Source: Ruminococcaceae bacterium HV4-5-B5C (lineage in GTDB: Bacteria; Bacillota; Clostridia; Oscillospirales; Acutalibacteraceae). Taken from it: a stretch of DNA of 64,000 nucleotides. The DNA is taken from contig FXYJ02000004.1 in assembly GCA_900184925.1 (NCBI GenBank), forward strand, positions 248,001 through 312,000, written 5' to 3'. Shown here one piece after another: positions 26,615 to 34,613 of this stretch. A program made the position numbers and the translations under genes. The first letter of the stretch is position 1. Each line of letters begins with the position of its first letter. The notes beneath the pieces were generated by a model that was not told the origin of the DNA, ran no database searches, and saw nothing but the letters and a program-made list of their open reading frames with translations.

Positions 26615-27019
26615 TTACCGGAGTGAAACGAGCGGAGTGCCCGCCTGCACACTGTCTCCTTTGGAGACGAGGACGGCAGCAACTTCGGCGTCGCGAGGCG
26701 CCATAATCTCGTTTTCCATCTTCATGGCCTCCAGCACGACAAGTGTGTCGCCCTTTTTAACGCTCTGGCCGTCCGTCACGTTCACGCCGACAATCGTCCC
26801 CGGCATTGGACTTTCAATTGTCTCAGAACCTGCGGCAGCTTTTTTCGGTTCCTGGGCCGCAGGCGCGGGGGCTGGAGCAGCGGCGGGGGCTGTTTTTTGC
26901 GGAACCGAAAACGCCGGAGCCGAGGCCGAAGCGGAAGCAGCCGGAGTTTCGGAAGCTCCCACTTCCTCAACCTGCACATCATACACGGTGCCGTTCACCG
27001 TTACTTTCAGATTTCTCAT
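26615..27019 (-). CDS. Biotin carboxyl carrier protein
   Basis: 134 residues from the ATG at 27019 after GGAGGG. The N-terminus LKVTVNGTVYDVQVEEV is typical of decarboxylase biotin carriers, then comes an Ala/Pro linker of about 45 residues and a biotinyl domain with the modified lysine in LEAMKMENEI. It is 22 bases from the carboxyltransferase gene and 16 bases from the OadA-like gene, which places it as the shared mobile carrier of the complex. Confidence 0.95.
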   Translation of the reverse strand: MRNLKVTVNGTVYDVQVEEVGASETPAASASASAPAFSVPQKTAPAAAPAPAPAAQEPKKAAAGSETIESPMPGTIVGVNVTDGQSVKKGDTLVVLEAMKMENEIMAPRDAEVAAVLVSKGDSVQAGTPLVSLR

Positions 27020-27041
27020 TATTTTGACCCTCCAGTCTTCC

Positions 27042-28394
27042 TTACAGCTGAATATCGGCGTGCTTTTTCGGGAGAGTAGTGACACGTTTGCCGGAAAGCA
27101 TACCCAGACAGGCGATCAGCTTGTCTCTCGTTTTTTCCGGTTCTATGACGTCTTCTACCATACCTCCCGCAGCGGCGGAAAATGCGTCTGCTTTTGTCCT
27201 GCGGTATTCCTCAATCAGCTTCGCCCGGTCGCCGACCGGGTCGGAAGATGCCCTAAGGCGGTCATGCCACAGAAACTCAACAGCCGTTTCCGGGCGGATC
27301 GCCGAAACGACAGCCTGTGGCCACGCAAACGTATAATCTGCGTTGGCACCGCGCCCTGCCGCAGCTATGTAGACCGGGCCGCAGGCGGAGCCGATAATGA
27401 CGGTGATCTTAGCCGTCGTTGCCTCCGAATATGCGCTGGAAAGTTTGCTTGCCTCCCGAAGGGCGGCAAATCTATCCGCGTCGACAAATGTTACAACCGG
27501 GATTGAAAACGAATCGCAGAAACGCAGAAAACGGGCCGCCTTGGAACACGAATCGGCGTCAAGGGTTCCCGTAAGCCCCGAGATTCCCGTTACATTGCCT
27601 CCGATGCGGGCAATCCCCGTAACAGAGCCGGAGCCGAAATGCCTGCCCATTTCCAGAAAGTCACCGCCGTCGCAGACAGATACCGCCGTGCTGCGCAGAT
27701 CATCTCCCGGAGCGCATTTTACTTTTGGCGCATCCGTACAGAATACGGGAGCCAGCGACAGGTTGTTGGAAGGGAGCATCGAAATCAGGCGGCGCACCGC
27801 GCCGACCGCTTCGTCTTCTTTCTCCGCGGCAATATGGCAGACACCCTGCAGTTCCGCTTCCAGAGGAGAACCGTCCTCTCCGCTGGTGGAAACGGTCAGT
27901 TCCCCCCGTGCCGACATTACTACAATATCCGCCCCGGCGGCTATCATGGCCTGTGTGCCCGTACAGGGACCCAGCACAAGAGAAATCTGCGGAACAACGC
28001 CGGAAAGGTTATTCGCATCCAGCAGAATTTCTCCGCAGGCGGCAAGCATGTCCGCTCCCTCGCTCAAATGTGCGCCGATTGAATCATAAATTCCCACGAC
28101 CGGGCATCCGGTTTTCAGGGCAAGGCGGAACAGCTTTCTGATCTTGGAGGCCTGCGCCTTCGACATTGCTCCTCCCGCAACGCTCCCGTTCTGGGAAAAC
28201 GCGCACGCGGGGCGGCCGTCCACTGTGCCGCAGCCGGCTACCGCTTCGGCGGGCCCTTCTCCCGAGGTTGCAAGAGAATCAATTTCACAGAACGAGCCTT
28301 CATCGAACAGGGAAAGTATCCTTTTGTAGCCAACCGTATCTTTCAGGCTCTCGCGCATTGCTTTCATTTTTTCCTCGCAGCCGGAGTTGCTCAT
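27042..28394 (-). CDS. Acyl-CoA carboxyltransferase-like subunit (12S/MmdA family, divergent)
   Basis: 450 residues from the ATG at 28394 after GGAGG. Both halves of the carboxyl transferase (crotonase-like) fold are recognisable: FDEGSFCEID near the start, LSEGADMLAACGEIL in the N-half and ADYTFAWPQAVVSAIRPETAV in the C-half. It is about 60 residues shorter than MmdA/PccB. The oxyanion-hole glycines are altered: the usual SGGARIQEG is SIGAHLSEG, and the usual YGGAY is CGPVY. It may therefore act on an unusual acyl-CoA or be structural. It begins three bases after the rluB-type gene stops. Confidence 0.85.
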   Translation of the reverse strand: MSNSGCEEKMKAMRESLKDTVGYKRILSLFDEGSFCEIDSLATSGEGPAEAVAGCGTVDGRPACAFSQNGSVAGGAMSKAQASKIRKLFRLALKTGCPVVGIYDSIGAHLSEGADMLAACGEILLDANNLSGVVPQISLVLGPCTGTQAMIAAGADIVVMSARGELTVSTSGEDGSPLEAELQGVCHIAAEKEDEAVGAVRRLISMLPSNNLSLAPVFCTDAPKVKCAPGDDLRSTAVSVCDGGDFLEMGRHFGSGSVTGIARIGGNVTGISGLTGTLDADSCSKAARFLRFCDSFSIPVVTFVDADRFAALREASKLSSAYSEATTAKITVIIGSACGPVYIAAAGRGANADYTFAWPQAVVSAIRPETAVEFLWHDRLRASSDPVGDRAKLIEEYRRTKADAFSAAAGGMVEDVIEPEKTRDKLIACLGMLSGKRVTTLPKKHADIQL

Positions 28395-28396
28395 GA

Positions 28397-29206
28397 TCAT
28401 TCCTCCGTTTCCATCCGGTTCTTTCTTTGTCCGTTTCGACGGATTTCGCCGCCCGTGCGTCCCGATCCGCCTCCCGGCATTTTCAGCCCGGCTGCAATCT
28501 TCAGCATTGAGACCTCGCCTGCCGAAAGTTCACGCCATTTTCCGGCCGGGAGCATTCCAAGGCGCAGAGGCCCGAATGCAGTTCGTTTCAGCCTGGCCGT
28601 TTCCAGATTGAGTTCCTCGCACATTTTCCGGATTTCCCGGTTTCTTCCCTCATGCAGAACGACCTGCAAAACGACGCGCCCGGGTTCCTGTGATAGCACA
28701 CGGACTTCAGCGGGAGCCGTTTTCTTTCCTTCGATCACAATGCCTTCCGCCAGACGGGTAAGCTGGTCCTCCGTAACTCCGGGTCTTACCGTAACACGGT
28801 ACGTCTTCGGTACATGGCGGGACGGATGCATCATCGCATTGGCAAATTCTCCGTCGTTCGTCATGAGCAAAAGTCCCTCAGACTCGCGGTCCAGCCTGCC
28901 GACGGGATAGACCCTCTGCGGGAGATCACGGACCAGCCCCGCAACACATTTCCGATCCATCTCGTCGCTCATGGTGGTAATATACCCTCTCGGTTTGTGA
29001 AGCATAATATAAACCGGCCCTGTGGGCCGGCTGAGAGGCTTTCCGTCCAGCGTAATGCGGTCTTTTTCGGGGTCAGCCTTGTCGCCGACCTTTGCCGTCT
29101 GACCGTTCACCTGAACTTTTCCGGCTTCAATGAGCTTTTCAGCACTGCGGCGCGAGGCCACGCCGCATTCGGAAATAAGTTTCTGGAGCCTGATCGGTTC
29201 TGACAT
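28397..29206 (-). CDS. rRNA pseudouridine synthase, RsuA/RluB family
   Basis: 269 residues. N-terminal S4 RNA-binding domain (RLQKLISECGVASRRSAEKLIEAG), then the catalytic Asp in VGRLDRESEGLLLMTND. The final motif KRTAFGPLRLG is typical. The C-terminal 30 residues are rich in Gly and Arg. In Firmicutes this RluB-like gene usually sits near scpAB, as here. Confidence 0.95.
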   Translation of the reverse strand: MSEPIRLQKLISECGVASRRSAEKLIEAGKVQVNGQTAKVGDKADPEKDRITLDGKPLSRPTGPVYIMLHKPRGYITTMSDEMDRKCVAGLVRDLPQRVYPVGRLDRESEGLLLMTNDGEFANAMMHPSRHVPKTYRVTVRPGVTEDQLTRLAEGIVIEGKKTAPAEVRVLSQEPGRVVLQVVLHEGRNREIRKMCEELNLETARLKRTAFGPLRLGMLPAGKWRELSAGEVSMLKIAAGLKMPGGGSGRTGGEIRRNGQRKNRMETEE

Positions 29207-29239
29207 AAAGATAAGTTTTCCTTTCTGTATTCCGGTCGG

Positions 29240-30376
29240 TCATCCGCCGGAAAAAAGTTCCGTAATGGCATCCCACAGGAGGCAGAACCACGGCTTCTGC
29301 CTCGGCGCCTGAGAAACGTCTTCCGCCGCTACAAGCTCCGTCTGGGCAACAGTCCTGCCTGCGCAGGCATAACAGACTCTTCCGAGCACCTGCCCCCGTT
29401 TCACCGGGGCATATACGAATTGTGGCAGTTCCACCCTTCGCACAATCTGGTCATCGGTTCCGACGGAAATATTCTCACCCGCCGTTCCGGCAACCTGAAC
29501 GGTTCCCTGAACCCCGCCGACAATCGGAATCGTAACGCGGTAGGCCGAGTCGTCCACTCCGCGGGACACGATCTGCGTAAACCCGTAGTCCAGAAGAGCT
29601 TTGTGGTCATCCCAGTCGTTCGGGTCATTCAGCGTCACGGCGATCAGCCGGACGCCGTTTTTCTCCGCGGAAGAAACAAGACACCGGCCTGATTTCTGTG
29701 TGAAGCCCGTCTTGACGCCGGTACAGAACTGGTACATGCTGAGCAGTCTGTTGTGGTTGCCGTAATAATTGGTCACATCCGGGTTGATGAAATGAATCTG
29801 CATGGATTTCTGACATACGATTTTGGAAAACTGCACATTTTGAAGCGCAGCGCAGGTCAGAAGAGAAAGATCATAAGCGCTGGAATAATGTTCGCTGTTG
29901 TCGAGGCCGGAAGGAGTGACGAAATGCGAATCCTTCATCCCGAGCGAAACAGCCTTTGCATTCATCATGGACGCAAAGTTCTCCATCGTTCCGCCGACGG
30001 AAAGTGCAGCGGTGTTGGCCGCATCATTGCCGGAAACCATCAGCATCCCGACCGCAAGGTCATAAAGAGTCAGACGGTCGCCCGCCCGCAGGCCCATGGA
30101 CGACCCCTGTACCCGGATCATGTCCGGCGTCACGGTGATGACGCGGTTATTGACTGCGGACGCTTCGAGCGTAAGCAGCGAAGTCATAATCTTCGTTGTG
30201 CTCGCGATAGCAAGCCGTTCATGCTCGTTCTTGGCGTAAATCACCCGGCCGTCGTCCGCATTGACGACGACAGCGGATTTTGCGGATACCCCCGGGGCAC
30301 CGGACGCAGAAGCACACATGGGCCACAGCGCAGCCAGAGCCACCACGGCAAACCAGACAATGCATTTTCCCTTCAT
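29240..30376 (-). CDS. D-alanyl-D-alanine carboxypeptidase (DacF-like)
   Basis: 378 residues from the ATG at 30376. A signal peptide (MKGKCIVWFAVVALAALWP, cleavage near ASA-SG) is followed by the penicillin-binding motifs SxxK (STTKIM), SxN (SGNDAA) and KTG (VKTGFTQ). The C-terminal PBP5-type domain is present. It trims the peptide stem of peptidoglycan outside the cell. The position next to gerW and scpAB matches dacF, a spore-cortex carboxypeptidase in Bacillus. A second enzyme of this family is encoded at 39643-40791. Confidence 0.93.
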   Translation of the reverse strand: MKGKCIVWFAVVALAALWPMCASASGAPGVSAKSAVVVNADDGRVIYAKNEHERLAIASTTKIMTSLLTLEASAVNNRVITVTPDMIRVQGSSMGLRAGDRLTLYDLAVGMLMVSGNDAANTAALSVGGTMENFASMMNAKAVSLGMKDSHFVTPSGLDNSEHYSSAYDLSLLTCAALQNVQFSKIVCQKSMQIHFINPDVTNYYGNHNRLLSMYQFCTGVKTGFTQKSGRCLVSSAEKNGVRLIAVTLNDPNDWDDHKALLDYGFTQIVSRGVDDSAYRVTIPIVGGVQGTVQVAGTAGENISVGTDDQIVRRVELPQFVYAPVKRGQVLGRVCYACAGRTVAQTELVAAEDVSQAPRQKPWFCLLWDAITELFSGG

Positions 30377-30428
30377 CTCCAACACCTGCCGGTTTCATAT
30401 ATATGCAGGCGGAAGGGATCGGCATGAT

Positions 30429-30857
30429 TTAATCTTCTGCCGGATTCTCAACGGTTTCCGCTTCGGAAGGAGACCCAGAATTCTTTTTCTTTCCCTTGCC
30501 GATCATTTCACCGATACGGTTAATCAGCTCGGGAGCCTGATCGATAATCCGGTCGACCGGAGTGGCGCCGGTGTCGACACGAAGCAGACGGACATCACCG
30601 TGGGAAACGACAAGGAATGCAATGGGGGTAATGGTAACACCCGCGCCGGTCCCACCGCCGAAAAACTGCTTGTCCGGTACTTTTACCGGGAGATCGGAAC
30701 CGCCGGAAGCGAAACCGTAATTGACCTTTGAGATCGGAATAATCACCGTTCCGTCCGGTGAGGTGATCGGGTCTCCGATGACCGAATTGACGTCGACCAT
30801 CTGCTTGATTTTTTCAAGGGTCGTATCCATCATTCCTTCAATAGGATGTTCCGACAT
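30429..30857 (-). CDS. gerW: GerW/YtfJ-family sporulation protein
   Basis: 142 residues. The family is shown by the N-terminal EGMMDTTLEKIKQMVDVNSVIG and the core ITPIAFLVVSHGDVRLL with a Gly-rich stretch (FFGGGTGAGVT). Forespore-expressed in Bacillus, where it is needed for germination with some nutrients. It supports a spore-forming host. Confidence 0.93.
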   Translation of the reverse strand: MSEHPIEGMMDTTLEKIKQMVDVNSVIGDPITSPDGTVIIPISKVNYGFASGGSDLPVKVPDKQFFGGGTGAGVTITPIAFLVVSHGDVRLLRVDTGATPVDRIIDQAPELINRIGEMIGKGKKKNSGSPSEAETVENPAED

Positions 30858-30890
30858 AAAAACACCGCTTTCTGTTTTAGAATCTTCTTT

Positions 30891-31493
30891 TCATGTAGTA
30901 TGAGCCGCTTTCCCGGCTTTTATCATCTTTACGGAACGGAAAAAGGCCCATAACGCCGTCTTCAGCAAAAAGAAAGCCGCAACGCGCGCTTTTGCCCGGA
31001 AGGATACGCTGCTTTCCTGCGAAGTGAAATCCGGTAGAATATCCGTCCGGCAGTCCCGGCACTTTGCAGTGCCGAGCAAAAGACCGACGCCGGAACTAAC
31101 CACACAGCATACGCGGCCGTAATTCAAAGCCGCTTCCGCCGCATCTTCCCCACAGACGCGTATACTCAACTGGAAAAGACTGAACACCGTGTGACTGAAA
31201 ATCTCCCGAGCCGCTCCGGAAGCAATTTCTGCGGCTTTCTTGAGAAAAGTTAGAAAACCGGAAAGCCCCCTCTCCCGGTAAAGCTTTTGAATACTGTTTT
31301 CTTTCGGCGCCTGCGCTTTCTTTTCTTTGACCTTTTTTTTCTTCTGCTTTTTCGGGACTATGCTGTACCGAAAAAAAAGATACCCGACGCTGAGAGAAAG
31401 TTTTTCGCTGTATTCGGCAAAAACGGTGACCGGGCAAGAAAGCAAAAGGGCGACCGCGGCCGCCACAATGAGGAGTACATACCACACATTCAT
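30891..31493 (-). CDS. DUF2953 membrane protein
   Basis: 200 residues from the ATG at 31493, which follows GGAGG and overlaps the scpB stop by four bases. One N-terminal membrane helix (YVLLIVAAAVALLLSCPV), a Lys-rich segment (KKQKKKKVKEKK), an amphipathic middle and a second hydrophobic stretch near the C-terminus. DUF2953 genes are regularly found between scpB and gerW in spore formers; the role is unknown. Confidence 0.85.
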   Translation of the reverse strand: MNVWYVLLIVAAAVALLLSCPVTVFAEYSEKLSLSVGYLFFRYSIVPKKQKKKKVKEKKAQAPKENSIQKLYRERGLSGFLTFLKKAAEIASGAAREIFSHTVFSLFQLSIRVCGEDAAEAALNYGRVCCVVSSGVGLLLGTAKCRDCRTDILPDFTSQESSVSFRAKARVAAFFLLKTALWAFFRSVKMIKAGKAAHTT

Positions 31494-32068
31494 CCCGCAT
31501 CCTCCGCAGGCCAACTCTGCTTCTGAGGCTCGTCCGCTTCCTCTTCCTCTTCGCCGTGTTCCACGGGAGGAAGATCGTCGAGGGACGAAATTCCCAGGCA
31601 GCGGAGAAAGTCCGGCGTAGTTCCGTAAATCAATGGCCTGCCCGGAAGGTCAAGTCTGCCCCGCTCTTCGACAAGGCCCTTCGAAGTAAGGCTTCCCAAC
31701 ACTCCGGAGCAATCGACACCGCGCACCTGCTCAACGAACGACTTTGTCACAGGCTGGTTATAAGCAACAACGGCGAGTACTTCCAGCGCCGCCTGAGAAA
31801 GAGGCATGTTCCGGCGCATATCCAGCGCCTGCCGTACCTGCCCGGCATATTCCGCCCGGGTGCACATCTGCCAGCCGTCTTCGAGCCTCAGAATCTGCAC
31901 ACCGGCATTTTCCGCATTGAAACGGTCGGTAAGATGATTCAGTATTTTTTCGGCAGTCGGCTTGTCGAGCTCCAGAACCTCGGCAAGGCGTTCCAGAGAG
32001 ACGGGTTCTCCGCTTGCAAACAGGATTGCTTCGGCTGCACCCTGTATTTTGCTGATTTCCGGCTTCAT
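31490..32068 (-). CDS. scpB: Segregation and condensation protein B
   Basis: 192 residues with two winged-helix domains; GAAEAILFASGEPVSLERLAE and SQAALEVLAVVAYNQPVTK are family signatures. Works with ScpA and SMC in chromosome condensation. Overlaps scpA by four bases. Confidence 0.97.
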   Translation of the reverse strand: MKPEISKIQGAAEAILFASGEPVSLERLAEVLELDKPTAEKILNHLTDRFNAENAGVQILRLEDGWQMCTRAEYAGQVRQALDMRRNMPLSQAALEVLAVVAYNQPVTKSFVEQVRGVDCSGVLGSLTSKGLVEERGRLDLPGRPLIYGTTPDFLRCLGISSLDDLPPVEHGEEEEEADEPQKQSWPAEDAG

Positions 32069-32802
32069 TGCTGTTCACTCCCAACAGGCTTCCTTTGCGC
32101 CGCGGGGCGATGAAGAAGCGTGACCACGTCGTTGTCTTCTCCGTCCACGCGAATCCGTTTCCCCCTGACCAGCTCCAAAACGGCAAGAAACGTCGCAACA
32201 AGCTCCGAGCGCCCCCTGCACCCACTGTAAAGATCCGTGTATCTGGCCGTTCCCGTTCCGCGCAGGCGCCGCAGGACGCGGATAATACGCGATGTCACGC
32301 TGACAATGCCGTGTGACACGATTCCGGAAAATGCTTCCGGCTTCGGCGGCAGCAGCCGCCTGCCGCGCCCGACGGCGCTGCGGTATGCGTCGAACAGTGC
32401 CTCCGGAAGGATATTGCCGCGGTAGGAGGTGTCAAACTCCACCTTCGCCTGTTCTCTCGGAAAGGAATCGAATGTGATTTTTTTCCCAAGAAGCGAAGCA
32501 ATCCGGCGGCACTCCTCATACTCCAGCAGCTGGCCGCTCAGTTCGCGGCTGAGCTGCTCCGCCTCTTCCGTTTTTGGAAGCAGAGAGACAGTCTTGATGT
32601 AGACAAGACGCGCGGCCATTTCGAGAAAATCACTCGAAACGTCCATGTCCCGCTGCCTCATCGCGCCAATCTGCTCCAGATACTGGTCCACGAGCTCCGT
32701 AATCCGGATGTCGAGAATGCTCATTTTATTTTTGCGGATCAGGACAAGGAGAAGATCAAGCGGCCCTTCAAATGTTTCAAGCCTGTAATTCAGCTTTTCC
32801 AT
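32065..32802 (-). CDS. scpA: Segregation and condensation protein A
   Basis: 245 residues. N-terminal kleisin motif YRLETFEGPLDLLLVLIRKNKM binds the SMC head, and the C-terminal winged helix follows. Overlaps scpB by four bases and lies nine bases after the M50 protease gene. Confidence 0.97.
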   Translation of the reverse strand: MEKLNYRLETFEGPLDLLLVLIRKNKMSILDIRITELVDQYLEQIGAMRQRDMDVSSDFLEMAARLVYIKTVSLLPKTEEAEQLSRELSGQLLEYEECRRIASLLGKKITFDSFPREQAKVEFDTSYRGNILPEALFDAYRSAVGRGRRLLPPKPEAFSGIVSHGIVSVTSRIIRVLRRLRGTGTARYTDLYSGCRGRSELVATFLAVLELVRGKRIRVDGEDNDVVTLLHRPAAQRKPVGSEQQ

Positions 32803-32811
32803 GGTTTTCTT

Positions 32812-33507
32812 CTACTTCAGAAGGCCGAGCAGCTGGTACGGCAGTTTACCCAGCCAGAAAACACCTGTTGCGCACACCTGGTTCAGCCAGTTAAGCGGTG
32901 CGTTCAGCACTCCGCTAAACAGGACAACAAATGCGATCATGATGATAATATTCTGATACCGATAATAGTTATACAGCGTGCGGTTTGAAAGGAAGGAGCC
33001 GAGGATTTTCGACCCGTCGAGCGGAGGCAGCGGAATCAGATTGAAAATTGCAAGCGCCACGTTGATTTCGACATAGGCAGAGAAAAAGTACATGACAAAA
33101 ACAGGAACGTTCTCCCCCATCGCAGCGAGAATTCCGCAGTAAATCAGCGCGCCGATCCAGGCGACGATCAGGTTCGAAAGCGGGCCGGCAAGGGAAACGA
33201 GAGCCGTGTCCCTTCTCGGGTTACGGAAATAGCGGCTGTCGATCGGAACGGGTTTCGCCCAGCCGAACCCAAACAGCAGCAAAAACAGCGCACCTGCCGG
33301 GCTGAAACTCACCAGCGGATTCAGACTCATGCGCCCCTGTGCTTTCGCCGTAGTATCCCCCAGCTTGTACGCGGCCCATGCATGAGCCCACTCATGAACC
33401 GGCAGGATACAGAAAATGATAAAGAGCATGGAAAGGATTTCAGCAATCACTTCCACCATGGAAACAGAATGTCCTTCCACGAGGCTCTGAATAATCGAAA
33501 ACAGCAT
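32812..33507 (-). CDS. Site-2-protease-family (M50) membrane metalloprotease
   Basis: 231 residues, mostly membrane helices. The zinc site HEWAHAW (HExxH) follows the second helix and the third ligand lies in LIPLPPLDGSKIL. GWAKPVPIDSRYF is the usual loop of the YwhC/SpoIVFB-like subfamily. These enzymes cut substrates inside the membrane. The gene precedes scpA in a conserved Firmicutes arrangement. The start ATG follows AGGGGAGAA. Confidence 0.94.
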   Translation of the reverse strand: MLFSIIQSLVEGHSVSMVEVIAEILSMLFIIFCILPVHEWAHAWAAYKLGDTTAKAQGRMSLNPLVSFSPAGALFLLLFGFGWAKPVPIDSRYFRNPRRDTALVSLAGPLSNLIVAWIGALIYCGILAAMGENVPVFVMYFFSAYVEINVALAIFNLIPLPPLDGSKILGSFLSNRTLYNYYRYQNIIIMIAFVVLFSGVLNAPLNWLNQVCATGVFWLGKLPYQLLGLLK

Positions 33508-33690
33508 ATCTATTCTCCCCTAAATATTGGCTTGAGGCAGCCCGTCCCAAAAGGGCCGACCCCGCTTGTTATGCTATTGATTATAATACGCCGTCGGTGA
33601 AATTACAAGCAAAGGAATTCATACGGGACAGTTCACAAGGAACAAATTGGCTCCCTGCTGTTTCTTCCGCCTTCAAAGGAGAAAAAAAGC

Positions 33691-33719
33691 TTGCATTCAG
33701 GCGACAAATCTGATAGGAT
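33691..33719 (+). promoter_or_regulatory. Promoter of rpmB
   Basis: TTGCAT (33691-33696) and TAGGAT (33714-33719) are 17 bases apart, placing the start of transcription about 40 bases before the rpmB ATG. Confidence 0.65.
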
Positions 33720-33765
33720 ATATCTGTTGCTTTGTAAAAAAGCCTTTCGAAGGAGGTGCAGATAT

Positions 33766-33954
33766 ATGGCAAAATGTGATATTTGTGGTAAGGAAGTCGC
33801 GTTCAGCATGCAGGTTTCCCACTCGCACCGGCGTTCCGGCCGCACCTGGAAAGCAAATGTTAGACGCGTTAAGGCGGTCGTTGACGGTTCTCCGAAGAGG
33901 ATTTACGCCTGCACCCGCTGCCTGCGTTCCGGTAAAGTTACGCGCGCAGTCTGA
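33766..33954 (+). CDS. rpmB: 50S ribosomal protein L28
   Basis: 62 residues from the ATG at 33766, preceded by AAGGAGG. The zinc-binding form is seen: CDICGK at the start and CTRCLRSGKV at the end. It is monocistronic, with a promoter at 33691 and a terminator at 33974. Confidence 0.97.
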   Translation: MAKCDICGKEVAFSMQVSHSHRRSGRTWKANVRRVKAVVDGSPKRIYACTRCLRSGKVTRAV

Positions 33955-33973
33955 TTACAGATTTACAGTGCAT

Positions 33974-34010
33974 AAAAAAAGCAGAGTGCCGAAAGCACTC
34001 TGCTTTTTTT
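33974..34010. terminator. Bidirectional terminator between rpmB and yjdF
   Basis: GCAGAGTGC and GCACTCTGC flank a five-base loop, with seven T residues after and seven A residues before, so it can stop both converging transcripts. Confidence 0.92.
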
Positions 34011-34038
34011 ATCATGCCTGCGGTAAGCCATACGAAGA

Positions 34039-34461
34039 TTACCGTCCGCGATGTTTTTCCTTTTGCTTTTCCCTGCGCAGCAGATAAAGGCGACTGTTTT
34101 CAGCCTCCCTCTCCTCGCGGGAAAAGGACTTTCGCTCCAGCTTTTGCTGCTCCTGCTGGAGCTTCAGAGCTTCCTGCGCCTTTGTTGCAACTCCGCTTCC
34201 CGCCTGCACCTGCTTCTGAATCAGCCGCTGCAGTCTCTTGGGGTTCATCCGCCTTTCAGCAGCCTCAGCGGTCATTATTGCGGGACTAAACCGCATCCAG
34301 GAGTAATTGCGAAGCAGAAAATCATACACTTCGAAGTCTTTCGGTTCCGCCCCAAACGTCACTTTACAGACTTCGTACCGCCCACAGCACTGACGCTCGT
34401 AAATACCTACCCAAAAAGGGTCCTGAAACAGAACGGTCAGTCTGGAAACGATTTTAATCAT
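34039..34461 (-). CDS. yjdF: YjdF-family protein
   Basis: 140 residues. The N-terminal half (VSRLTVLFQDPFWVGIYER, YEVCKVTFGAEPKDFEVYDFLL) is the YjdF signature; the C-terminal half is a basic/acidic coiled coil rich in Gln and Lys. Its biochemical role is not known. Genes of this family in Firmicutes are often preceded by the yjdF RNA, a riboswitch class that binds aromatic nitrogen heterocycles; the leader here fits. SD AAAGGAGG (34475-34468) is six bases from the ATG. Confidence 0.92.
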   Translation of the reverse strand: MIKIVSRLTVLFQDPFWVGIYERQCCGRYEVCKVTFGAEPKDFEVYDFLLRNYSWMRFSPAIMTAEAAERRMNPKRLQRLIQKQVQAGSGVATKAQEALKLQQEQQKLERKSFSREEREAENSRLYLLRREKQKEKHRGR

Positions 34462-34467
34462 GGGAAT

Positions 34468-34600
34468 CCTCCTTTAAAAACGCCAAACAGGGAACGGACA
34501 ACCAAAGGAGGCAGGTTACTGACGGCATTTGCCGCGCCCGGACTACCAACCGGGCTGTGTTTTTATCCCTGAATTCTGTTGTTTCGCCTCGCCTTTTCGG
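34468..34600 (-). ncRNA. yjdF RNA-like riboswitch leader
   Basis: Read on the minus strand, the leader has AACACAGCCCGG pairing through CCCGG with TCCGGGC, then a small CGGC-AAAT-GCCG hairpin followed by TCAGTAACCTGCC. An anti-SD CCTCCTTT (34511-34504) is the exact complement of the ribosome binding site AAAGGAGG (34475-34468). This predicts control of translation: the SD is hidden in one fold and free in the other. Class assignment rests on the gene downstream and on resemblance from memory, not on a covariance search. Confidence 0.72.
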
Positions 34601-34613
34601 GCGGGCTGCTTGA

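Noticed and set aside
31490..32068. Frameshift between scpB and the DUF2953 gene
   Set aside because: The four-base overlap is an ordinary coupled stop/start, and both products are full length.
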